64,000 bases of DNA. Origin: Acidobacteriaceae bacterium. Lineage in GTDB: Bacteria > Acidobacteriota > Terriglobia > Terriglobales > Acidobacteriaceae. The translations under genes and the position numbers were made by a program. The stretch spans positions 162,105 to 226,104 of the forward strand of contig PLDC01000011.1 of assembly GCA_003134995.1 (NCBI GenBank). Direction: 5' to 3'. A model generated the notes under the pieces. That model ran no database searches and had not been told where the DNA came from. It saw nothing but the letters and a program-made list of their open reading frames with translations. Shown here in pieces: positions 44,101 to 51,468 of the stretch (its first letter is position 1; every line of letters starts with the position of its first letter).

Positions 44101-44279
44101 GCTTCCTGGAACGCGGGGCTGCCGGCAAGTTCTTCGAGGCTGCGCCAGTACTCCGGGCCGCTCACCTTCGACTCTGCGTTTTCAATCTCGGCGCGCACGG
44201 AAGCGAGGTCGAGCTGTCCCTTCTTCGAAGGGCAAACATCTTCTTTCTTCGCACCGCCGTTTTGTTCTTCCATCTTCAT
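41187..44279 (-). CDS. actB: Alternative complex III subunit ActB (Fe-S protein)
   Basis: A large exported iron-sulfur subunit. A Tat motif (SRRGFLKVMGASMALAG) lies near residue 75. The long first part is a molybdopterin-oxidoreductase-like domain that in this family binds no molybdenum. The C-terminal third has four cysteine clusters: CVGCNNCMIACQ, CQQCENAPCEVVCPVG, CVGTRYCSNNCPY, and CTYCVQRI with CQQSCPAG. I use the ATG at 44279. The frame is open to 44327, but that part runs into a repeat element and gives an unlikely N-terminus. An ATG two codons further in is also possible. Confidence 0.93.
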   Translation of the reverse strand: MKMEEQNGGAKKEDVCPSKKGQLDLASVRAEIENAESKVSGPEYWRSLEELAGSPAFQEALHREFPKGASEWVDSVSRRGFLKVMGASMALAGMTGCVRLPLEPIVPYVRQPEDVIPGRPQFYATAMTLGGYANPLLVESHLGRPTKIEGNDRHPASLGGTDIFAQASILGLYDPDRSQSVVSMGDQQSWQALLNALHGPLTAQKALQGAGIRILTPTISSPTLADQLRNFLKIYPQAKWHVYEPVNRDNVLEGAKLAFGQPVETRYDFEKADVIVSLDADFLYAGFPGNVRYIRDFAKRRNPDGNMNRLYVIESTPTTTGAKADHRLPLPASMIQHFGRLMPATLLKDSRPYDDLGGAFSERQKQFALLAVSELFAHGGSGILVVGDHQPPAVHALAHEINSRCGNSICGNVGKTVFYTDPVDANPINQTESLKDLVADMRGGKVDLLVILGGNPAYDAPADLEFADVLKNGKVPTRAHLGLYQNETAELCQWHINQAHELEAWGDARAYDGTVSIIQPLIAPLYGGKSALEFVALLSGQADATGYDLTRAYWQKQHAGADFEQFWRKSLHDGWVEGTNFAPKSVTAKSATPSLEVKTERNAIELNIRRDPTVYDGQFSNNGWLQELPKPMTKLVWDNAILIGPKMAERLQIKVEDVVELELNGKKVTGPVWIQAGHPDNSVTVTLGYGRKRAGRVGTAVGFDAYALRTSDAPWFATGLQIRKTGENYKLASTQGYQSMDTPDGGHRPLVRETTLEEYQKQPNFATEEEPEPAPGLTLYKPYPYKEEDYAWGMAIDLNSCVGCNNCMIACQSENNIAVVGKEQAVIGRHMHWIRVDAYYQGDRDNPKAFFQPVPCQQCENAPCEVVCPVGATNHSSEGLNDMVYNRCVGTRYCSNNCPYKVRRFNFLLFQDWETPQYKMMRNPDVSVRSRGVMEKCTYCVQRINEHKIDAETASVREGKQIKVGDELQTACQQSCPAGAIIFGNLNDPDSKVSKLKAQSRNYSLLGELNTRPRTTYLAEVGNPNPELKG

Positions 44280-44329
44280 CGGTTCCACATCACAAACTCT
44301 GTCATCATCACAAACTCTGTGCCACAACC

Positions 44330-44554
44330 TCTGTCATCCTGAGCGGAGCGAGAGTTCGCGAAGCGAAGTCCCGCGCAGTCGAAGGACCCCTGTACTGCCG
44401 GCAGCGGCAAAGACGCTGCAAGGCATTCTCACGATGCTGTCCGAGCGCGAGTGAGAACTCCCTGCAGCGGCAGTAGAACTGCCCGCATTGCAGGGGTCCT
44501 TCGACTCCGAAATTGCTTCGCTTTGCGAAGCAATTTCTCCGCTCAGGATGACAA
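44330..44554. repeat. Large inverted-repeat element between actA and actB
   Basis: About 225 bp with long imperfect arms. The left arm holds GTCATCCTGAGCGGAGCGAG and GTCGAAGGACCCCTG. The right arm holds CAGGGGTCCTTCGAC and CCGCTCAGGATGACAA. Inner palindromes include GCTTCGCTTTGCGAAGC. It separates actA from actB within the respiratory cluster and may reduce read-through or act as an RNA processing site. Confidence 0.85.
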
Positions 44555-44571
44555 TTTTCATAAGCTCATCT

Positions 44572-45270
44572 CTACCGGTGACACGTGTTGCAACTGGTAA
44601 TGTCTTTCACGCTGCGAACGCTGTACTTCTTTACCAACGCTGTGCCCAGGTCGAACTGATCGTCGTACCTCTGCCCATCTACCTTGACGGGATTCAAGCC
44701 TGTAGGCTGCTGGTAACGCATATTGAATACCTGCTCGCGCGGACGCAGATTCTTTTCCGGAGCGCGATGGCAATCCAGGCACCATTCCATCTGCAACGAC
44801 TCCTGCTGGTACATCAGCGGCATCTGGTCGACTGGGCCGTGGCAGGTGTTGCATCCCACTCCTTTATTGATGTGAATGCTGTGGTTGAAATAAACGAAGT
44901 CAGGAAGTTGGTTCACCCGCGTCCATTGCAGCGACTGTCCGGTGCGGTAGCTGGCGCGGACTGGCTCGAGCAGTTGGGCGTTGGTCCAGATCTGCGAGTG
45001 GCAGTTCATGCAGGTCTTGGTAGGAGGAATGCCAGCGAAGCTCGAAGTTTCGACTGTGGTGTGGCAGTAGCGGCAGTCGATGCCGAGTCCGGCAACGTGA
45101 TGCTGGTGGCTGAAGGGTACGGGTTGTGGCTTGCGCACTCCGGCGTAGGTAACGTAGGGCGAACGCTGCACTTCCAACGCCGCCCAGCCGAGCACAGCAA
45201 CGACGAACACCGCGCCAAAGATGGTGGCGCGCGACAAAGTGTTCGTGCTGCGATGAAAGATTTGCGGCAT
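44572..45270 (-). CDS. actA: Alternative complex III subunit ActA (pentaheme cytochrome c)
   Basis: A 232-residue membrane-anchored cytochrome with one N-terminal helix (ATIFGAVFVVAVLGWAAL) and five CxxCH motifs: CRYCH, CMNCH, CNTCH, CLDCH and CNTCH. It carries electrons from the complex to the caa3 oxidase or to a soluble carrier. It is the first gene of the cluster. A TATAAT box on the minus strand at 45400-45395, in an AT-rich part of the 220-bp upstream gap, may belong to the promoter, but no -35 box fits well. Confidence 0.93.
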   Translation of the reverse strand: MPQIFHRSTNTLSRATIFGAVFVVAVLGWAALEVQRSPYVTYAGVRKPQPVPFSHQHHVAGLGIDCRYCHTTVETSSFAGIPPTKTCMNCHSQIWTNAQLLEPVRASYRTGQSLQWTRVNQLPDFVYFNHSIHINKGVGCNTCHGPVDQMPLMYQQESLQMEWCLDCHRAPEKNLRPREQVFNMRYQQPTGLNPVKVDGQRYDDQFDLGTALVKKYSVRSVKDITSCNTCHR

Positions 45271-45489
45271 GCTTGCGTACGAGCTTAGGGAGTGCGATCA
45301 GACGCACTCAATCCCAGCTATGTTGCCGAGTACTTGTGTTGGAGCGCAAAGAAAACACCCAAAGATTTTCCCTGCACCATCTATGAAACAGCAAATTATA
45401 AATATTTTGCGGGCAGTTGTCGCGCAATTTCACGTCTGAGAAAGAAAAAATTCCAAAATGAAACTTGCGACACAATGTGGGACATCGTT

Positions 45490-46935
45490 TCAGCGCAGAT
45501 TCATCACCAACAACTTCGGCTCGGTCATTTCCTCGATCGCGTAGCGCAAGCCTTCGCGGCCAAGGCCGGAGTCTTTGACGCCGCCGTAGGGCATCTGGTC
45601 GATGCGGAACGAAGGGACATCGCCCGCGATCAGTCCGCCGACTTCCAGTTCGTCGTACGCCTGGAAGAGAAGTTTCACATCGCGAGTGAACAGACCGGCC
45701 TGCAGGCCGTAGTTGGAGTTGTTGATGCGGCGCAGGGCTTCGTCAAAAGTCTGATACGGCTCGACGGTGACGACGGGACCGAAGATTTCCTGGCAATTCA
45801 CTTTCATGTCAGGCCTTGTGCCCGTCAATACCATGGGATCGACCACGGACCCGTGGCGTCCACCGCCGCAGAGCAGGCGCGCTCCGGAATGCACCGCTTC
45901 CTCCACCCAGTGAATGACGCGAACGGCATCGCTCTCGCGAATCAGCGGGCCGACATCGGTCGATTCCTCCATGGGATCGCCCGTTTTCAGTTTCTTCACG
46001 CCTTCAACAAGCAAGTCGGTGAATTTACCGTAGACCGATTGTTCGACCAGAATGCGCTGCACAGAGATGCAGGTCTGTCCGGCGTAGGCGAAGCCGCCAG
46101 CAACACAGCGCTCGGCGGCATAGTTGAGATCGGCGTCGCTGTGCACAATCACTCCGGCGTTGCCGCCCAGTTCGAGCACGACCTTCTTTTTTCCGGCGCG
46201 GCGTTTGATGTCCCAACCTACGGGCACGCTGCCGGTGAAGCTGATCAGCTTGATGCGCTCATCGGTGACGAGAAGACTGGCGTCATCGTTTGAAAGCGGG
46301 AGCACGTTGAATCCGCCATCGGGCCAGCCAGCCTGCTGCACGCACTCTGCCAGCAACAGTGAGCACAACGGAGTTTGCGGCGCAGGTTTCAGCACAATCG
46401 GGCAACCCGCAGCGATTGCCGGCGCTACTTTGTGGACGACCAGGTTCAGCGGAAAGTTGAAGGGCGTGATGCCAGCGATGGGACCGAGCGGGAATCGCTT
46501 CACGATGCCCCAGCGTCCGGCGGTGGACTCCTGCCAATCGAGCGGGAGATACTCGCCGTAAATGCGCGTGGCTTCTTCGGCGGCAACGTTGAAAGCAAAT
46601 GTGGCGCGGTCCACTTCAGTGCGCGCAAGCTTGATGGGCTTGCCGGCTTCCTGCGCCAGGGTACGGGCGAATTCTTCGCGACGCTCGACGATCGACTGAG
46701 CAACGCGCCGCAAAACGCGCTGGCGTTCGAAGGCAGGCAGGCGGCGTGTAGTTCCGAAAGCCTTTACCGAGGCGGCGATTGCGGCTTCAGCATGCTCGCG
46801 GCGAGCCTGTGTGACTCGCGCGATTACGGTGCCATCAAAGGGCGCGCGGATTTCGACGATGTCCCCGTCGTCCATCCATCGGCCGTCGACAAAGAAACCG
46901 TGGGTTGCGACTGGGGCAATCGTCATTTCCGCCAT
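45490..46935 (-). CDS. Aldehyde dehydrogenase family protein
   Basis: An NAD(P)-dependent aldehyde dehydrogenase of 481 residues. Catalytic glutamate in VVLELGGNAGV and nucleophilic cysteine in YAGQTCISVQR are present, as are GITPFNFPLNL and the cofactor motif SFTGSVPVGW. Resemblance to lactaldehyde and non-phosphorylating glyceraldehyde-phosphate dehydrogenases is general; the substrate is not fixed by sequence. It is divergent from the amidase gene, with a dispersed repeat in the 143-bp gap. Confidence 0.9.
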   Translation of the reverse strand: MAEMTIAPVATHGFFVDGRWMDDGDIVEIRAPFDGTVIARVTQARREHAEAAIAASVKAFGTTRRLPAFERQRVLRRVAQSIVERREEFARTLAQEAGKPIKLARTEVDRATFAFNVAAEEATRIYGEYLPLDWQESTAGRWGIVKRFPLGPIAGITPFNFPLNLVVHKVAPAIAAGCPIVLKPAPQTPLCSLLLAECVQQAGWPDGGFNVLPLSNDDASLLVTDERIKLISFTGSVPVGWDIKRRAGKKKVVLELGGNAGVIVHSDADLNYAAERCVAGGFAYAGQTCISVQRILVEQSVYGKFTDLLVEGVKKLKTGDPMEESTDVGPLIRESDAVRVIHWVEEAVHSGARLLCGGGRHGSVVDPMVLTGTRPDMKVNCQEIFGPVVTVEPYQTFDEALRRINNSNYGLQAGLFTRDVKLLFQAYDELEVGGLIAGDVPSFRIDQMPYGGVKDSGLGREGLRYAIEEMTEPKLLVMNLR

Positions 46936-47015
46936 TGTTGCCTCCGGGATGCAGACAGCGGTTTTGATTATAGGCCTGGGCAGGTGGTTGCTTTTTCTGG
47001 GAGAGCAAAATCTTC

Positions 47016-47047
47016 AACACAGGGGACACAGAGGTTCACGGGGTAAA
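47016..47047. repeat. Dispersed CACAGAGG-type repeat
   Basis: ACACAGGGGACACAGAGGTT followed by CACGGGGTAAAA. Related copies lie at 61719-61750 (same strand) and at 41148-41180 (opposite strand). Confidence 0.7.
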
Positions 47048-47078
47048 ACGTGGCCGTCAACTACAATGAAGGCCGTCA

Positions 47079-48455
47079 TTGCCCATGCCCACTTTGGAAA
47101 CTATTGTTGCGCTTGCCCCGCGTTTGCGGCGGAAGGAAGTGTCTCCGGTCGAAGTGACTCGCGCTTGCCTGGATCGCATTGAGAAACTCAACCCCGCGTT
47201 GAATGCCTTCATCACTGTGACCGCTGACTCTGCACTGGCGGAGGCGCGGGCCGCGGAGATCGAAATCTCGCGGGGGAAATGGCGCGGTCCGCTGCATGGG
47301 ATACCGATTGCGATCAAAGATTTGATCGATACTGCGGGCACGCGCACGACCGCTGCCAGCGCGCTTTTCGAGCACCGCATTCCGGCCGAAGATGCTGAAG
47401 TCGTGCGGCGATTGCGGCTTGCTGGTGCGGTAATTTTGGGTAAGAACAATCTGCATGAGTTTGCTTATGGCGGGAGTTCGCTGGTCAGCTTCTTTGGCGA
47501 TGTTCACAATCCGCGGAACACGGAGCATATCGCTGGCGGATCTTCTGGAGGTTCGGCGGCGGCCGTTGCCGCGGGGCTTTGCTATGCGGCGATTGGAACG
47601 GATACTGCGGGTTCCATTCGCGAACCGGCTGCGCTTTGCGGGTGCGTCGGGATCAAGCCGACCTATGGGCGCGTGTCTGCGCGGGGTGTGATTCCGCTTT
47701 CGTGGTCGCTGGATCATGTTGGTCCGCTGGCTGCGACGGTTAGCGATGCGGCTGTTGTGCTGCAGGCTATTGCTGGATACGATGCTCTAGACGTTTGCAG
47801 CGCGGATGTTCCGGTCTCCGATTACGTTTCTGGTCGCTCTTCTGAACTCGGCGACGAGACTAAAGCTTTGAAGGTTGGGATTCCGCGGGCGCATTTTTAT
47901 GATGACCTTGATGGCGAGGTGCGTTTTGCGGTGGAGAAGGCTTTGGCCGTGATCGAAACGCTGGTGGCTTGCGTTCGAGATGTGCAAGTCGAAGTGTCTT
48001 CGGACCGCACTGTGCAAGCCGCCGAGTCATATGCTTATCACGCCGAGCATGTTGCTCGGACGCCTGAGCTTTATCAACCAGAAACTTTGCGGCGCATTCA
48101 GTCGGGCGCGAACATTTCGGCGGCGGATTACATTCAGCGGCGCCGCCAACTCGATGGGGAACGACGGCGGGCTCACGAAATGTTTGCCGACGTGGATCTG
48201 CTCATCACGCCCACGATGCCTATTCCCGCACCGGCGATCGCCGACCTGAAAAAGAATCCGGCTGCGCTTCGTCCGGCGGAGTTGGCGTTGCTGCGCAACA
48301 CGCGGCCGTTCAATGTTTGGGGACTGCCTGCCGTCTCAGTGCCCTGCGGCTTTACTAAAGGCGGCTTGCCTATCGGGTTGCAGATCGCCGGGCCACACTG
48401 GCGGGAGGATCTGGTGCTGAGGCTGGCTCATGCTTATGAGCAGGCAGCCCTCTGA
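47079..48455 (+). CDS. Amidase (GatA-like signature family)
   Basis: An amidase-signature hydrolase of 458 residues. The Ser-cisSer-Lys triad is visible: lysine in GIPIAIKDLIDT, cis-serine in AGGSSGGSAAAVA, and nucleophile serine in GTDTAGSIREPAA. It resembles GatA, the Glu-tRNA(Gln) amidotransferase subunit, but no gatB or gatC is near. glnS in this window would make Gln-tRNA without it, so a stand-alone amidase is likely. The TTG at 47079 has GAAGG 6 bp upstream. The ATG at 47085 is the alternative start. Confidence 0.87.
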   Translation: MPMPTLETIVALAPRLRRKEVSPVEVTRACLDRIEKLNPALNAFITVTADSALAEARAAEIEISRGKWRGPLHGIPIAIKDLIDTAGTRTTAASALFEHRIPAEDAEVVRRLRLAGAVILGKNNLHEFAYGGSSLVSFFGDVHNPRNTEHIAGGSSGGSAAAVAAGLCYAAIGTDTAGSIREPAALCGCVGIKPTYGRVSARGVIPLSWSLDHVGPLAATVSDAAVVLQAIAGYDALDVCSADVPVSDYVSGRSSELGDETKALKVGIPRAHFYDDLDGEVRFAVEKALAVIETLVACVRDVQVEVSSDRTVQAAESYAYHAEHVARTPELYQPETLRRIQSGANISAADYIQRRRQLDGERRRAHEMFADVDLLITPTMPIPAPAIADLKKNPAALRPAELALLRNTRPFNVWGLPAVSVPCGFTKGGLPIGLQIAGPHWREDLVLRLAHAYEQAAL

Positions 48456-48959
48456 AGTCTTTCCTGTAAGGCGCTCGAAAACTCTTCTGTAGTCGCAATC
48501 CCTGCGCGGCCATGTGGCATCGTAAAGGTGCGCAATTGCTGACGGCGAACTTGCCCGGCCTTGCGCACGAAATCTTTTCATGAGCGCTGGCGCGATGTGG
48601 GGTCGCACCGGCTTTTTTTCTGTGGATTTCTGAGCGAAATAAAGTTTAGACGTTACTCGCCCATCTGGGCCGAATTGGCTCTTGAGGCAGATTCCGGATG
48701 AATTTTTTTCTTGCGATACCTCTGAAAGCCTTGCCCAGCGCGGGTTTCGGAAAACGGATCTCGCAAAATATAGTTTTCAAAGAACTTAGATATCAAAATC
48801 TTGAGAACAAAGGGCTTAGGGACGGGCACTCTGGGTGCTTTCAACCGTCACTGCCTCGACCATGATGGGCTGATTTGGATTGTGGCGCAAGGTCAGATGT
48901 CACAAGGGGGCTGTGGAAAACTATGAGGCTGCGGGCGCTCGCTGCGCGCTCGACTGCCG
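48456..48959. other. Gap of about 500 bp with no recognised gene
   Basis: Short frames exist on both strands, but none has a good ribosome-binding site or a familiar motif. The GC content drops in the middle (48690-48800). I see no tRNA, palindrome or dispersed repeat here. Confidence 0.6.
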
Positions 48960-49944
48960 CTACTTCGTTGACCTGCTGGTTCGATGCCCATGACTCGAAC
49001 CTACCTCGGGTGCGGTTGTTAGCAGCACCACATAGTCGCAGTGCGGCTTCACACTGTCGATCGCGGTTACCACGTCCGCCCAGCGTACGTTCTTATCTGA
49101 CTCGACATACGCCTTGGACTGCGACTGAGCCTCCGGATTGGTGCAGACCGAGATGCCCAAGTTATCCCAAGTGGTCTTCTTCGAGTTCAAATAGATTTCT
49201 GGTTCCTGATCGGCGCCCATAGCTGAGAGCGCAATTAGAGATGGCTGGACCAGTGCGCCTCTGATCTTGTTATCTCCCAGCTTGAGTAGGCGGACGTCCA
49301 ATCCCACTGGGCTGCGAAAAGTTGAAAAACTCATAAATGCCACCATGACGGCCGCGAGACCGGGCGCCGCTAGCAGTGCAAACGGGGGCAGCTTCGAGAA
49401 TTGTCGTCTTAGCGGGTATTTGGGGAAGATGCGGGATCTTCTGGTCGGGTTCCCAGCCTGGCTGTCCCAGCCTGGATCGGCCTTCAGTTGGAGCTTGCCT
49501 GTGAGCCACAGCACGTAGTTGGATGAGCCTGCCGCCGCCAGCGCCACGAGCAGGCCGCCCATAGTGGTTAGGAGCGAATGGGACAAGTTCGTGACAATCA
49601 TCGCCATCGCCGCCCCCTTTTGCATGCCGATACCCCTGAATGAATCGAGGATGCCGCAAGCAAGCACCTGCAAGTCCGAGGTATGGCGCGGTGGTCGGAA
49701 TCGACCGGAGAATTCGCACACTTCTGTTCAGATCAACGATCAGTGCGCGCGCGTAAGCGGCGGGCTCACGGGGGGCTTCACGATAGCGATAGGAATCGCG
49801 ACCGAAAACGACAGCAACGTAAGCAAGCATTGCCGCAAGGACTAAGATGTCGATGCGCAAAATCCAGTCCAGGCGATTCCATAAGTAAAAGACATTCCAA
49901 TCCAGGTCGTCCGTTTGCCACGATATGACACGGATTGCGAGCAT
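48960..49944 (-). pseudogene. ExbB-ExbD fusion gene with a frameshift
   Basis: Two overlapping minus-strand frames together make one protein. The first (from ATG 49944) has a membrane segment (ILVLAAMLAYVAVVFG) and ends its useful part at PTTAPYLGLAGAC. The second continues GILDSFRGIGMQKGAAMAMI and TTMGGLLVALAAAGSSNYV, the TolQ/ExbB core. A further membrane segment and an ExbD-like periplasmic domain follow (PEIYLNSKKTTWDNLG, VRWADVVTAIDSVKPHCDYV). A tandem GCAA-GCAA at 49656-49663 sits at the switch. Removing one copy restores one frame of 326 residues, GLAGACGILDSFRGIG. ExbB and ExbD domains in one chain are unusual. It could be a mutation, an assembly error or frameshifting. Confidence 0.72.
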
Positions 49945-50072
49945 CGGCAGGATTTGTATCCCTCGTTAACTGCGAACTGTTCCTATGTGGAGACACCGCG
50001 CGAGCGGTTCAGGTTCCCCGCTCAAGGTTAAGATTCTGCTTCCGCGCGACGATGGCTTGGTCTAGGGCTTGA

Positions 50073-50999
50073 TCATTTCTCTGCGTTGAGCGTGCCACGG
50101 AAGCTCTGGTGATCGCATTTTCCGCCGATGACTAAGGCGTTCGTCATCAAAAGGGCCGACTCGCTTGGATCGGTGAAGACTGCAACTATGTGCAATTGAG
50201 ATTCGTCGTTCATTGCGAACCACATATTGACGGAATCTCCGCTGATTGAGCTGTATCGACTTAGGACTGATCCGTGTGTGCTGTATGTCAGGGGATCGGC
50301 GACTCCGCGCGAGAAGCATGGAGAGCCCTTGACTTGAATCGTCCCGGTGAGCGGAAGGTGGAAGTGAACATCACCGGTGTTTAGCCTTTGGGATACGACG
50401 GCACCCTGCGTGGCGGTGATGCGAAATTTCGCCTCATACGTCTGCGGGCCTGTGTAGGCCGGAGAAGGCGGCTCAAAATACTTCATCGTCAGCGAACCGG
50501 AAAAGGTGGCATTGAGTGGTGCGAGCGGAGTAGCGGTAAAAGTATTTGTCTGCCGATAGGTGGGGCACTTTGAGGAAAGGTCGCCCGTCAGAGTATATTC
50601 GCCGCTCCAGGTAGTCGCGCCCTCGGCGGGAACGTGGCCGCTGATTTCCACTTGGATCGTGGCTCGGGGACTATTCTTCAGTGTAAAGGTCCCATCGGGG
50701 GCGATCTCGCCGTGCAGACCTCCGCCAATGCCGCCCGAGCCATCTCGCGGAGAGTTGGGGCAAACTGCCTGATAGTCGCCACTGGCGATAATCTGCGTAC
50801 CGTTCGTCTGAAGGAACATGGAGAGAAGCGGAAACTGATTCTTTTGCCGGTTGCCCGCGATGTTCCAGTTACCATTCAACGGCGAAGAAGGAATGGGGAT
50901 CTGAGGCGACGCGGTCGAAGAGGCATCGGTTCCGCTTTGCGCGTCGGCCGACGATCCTGCAAGCAATAGAAATAGCGAAACCGCAGTTACGAGGCGCAT
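50073..50999 (-). CDS. Secreted protein of unknown function
   Basis: A 308-residue exported protein with a signal peptide (MRLVTAVSLFLLLAGSSADA). The rest looks beta-rich and has repeated short hydrophobic strands such as SGEYTLTGDLSSKCPTY and FSGSLTMKYFEPP. Proteins of this look are frequent in Acidobacteriota; I know no role. The ATG at 50999 begins the signal peptide. The frame is open 44 codons further, but that part is poor. There is no clear ribosome-binding site. It lies 46 bp downstream of a small membrane protein gene. Confidence 0.72.
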   Translation of the reverse strand: MRLVTAVSLFLLLAGSSADAQSGTDASSTASPQIPIPSSPLNGNWNIAGNRQKNQFPLLSMFLQTNGTQIIASGDYQAVCPNSPRDGSGGIGGGLHGEIAPDGTFTLKNSPRATIQVEISGHVPAEGATTWSGEYTLTGDLSSKCPTYRQTNTFTATPLAPLNATFSGSLTMKYFEPPSPAYTGPQTYEAKFRITATQGAVVSQRLNTGDVHFHLPLTGTIQVKGSPCFSRGVADPLTYSTHGSVLSRYSSISGDSVNMWFAMNDESQLHIVAVFTDPSESALLMTNALVIGGKCDHQSFRGTLNAEK

Positions 51000-51045
51000 T
51001 TTCGTGTACTCAGCAGCCCAGCATTTACTCGATGAGATGCATAAG

Positions 51046-51318
51046 CTAAGTTTGGCTTCCTTTCCCTTGGCGAAGCCTGCGGTCGAGCACATAGGCGCCC
51101 CCGAGAACCGCAAGCCAACAAGCGGTATCAACGAGCAAGGAGACGACTATGAAGCTAAAGTCCATGTCGAAAGATCCGTTCGGGTAGAACAGCGACCATG
51201 CCATAAGCCCGGGTGTAGGCGGTATGAAGCGTCTTAAAGAAAGGCTCTCACAGATAAAGGCCAAGACGAAGGATAAAGGTGCTGCGATCGCGAAGGGCAG
51301 TACCTTGCGCCAATTCAT
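51046..51318 (-). CDS. Small membrane protein of unknown function
   Basis: 90 residues from the ATG at 51318, with two membrane helices (FAIAAPLSFVLAFICE and FIVVSLLVDTACWLAVLGG) and a basic C-terminus (DRRLRQGKGSQ). The frame is open to 51432, giving a hydrophilic N-terminal extension that I think is not coding. No family is recognised. It is upstream of the secreted protein gene on the same strand and could be co-transcribed. Confidence 0.55.
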   Translation of the reverse strand: MNWRKVLPFAIAAPLSFVLAFICESLSLRRFIPPTPGLMAWSLFYPNGSFDMDFSFIVVSLLVDTACWLAVLGGAYVLDRRLRQGKGSQT

Positions 51319-51468
51319 GGAATATCTCGGCTCACTGTTGGAAATCGCTACCACTCTTTGCTCGTTTAAGAGATCAACCGTTTCCCCGGCAATTGCGCCG
51401 GGATCTAGTTCCGAAGTCCTGATGAAGCTCAACCTCTGCGCGCCCTCGATCTAGTTCCTACGAACGAA

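Noticed and set aside
47079..48455. GatA subunit of the amidotransferase
   Set aside because: No gatB or gatC is adjacent and glnS is present in the window, so a stand-alone amidase is the safer call.
48653..48844. 63-codon minus-strand frame in the gap after the amidase
   Set aside because: Lysine-rich, no ribosome-binding site, no recognisable motif. Likely a chance frame in lower-GC DNA.
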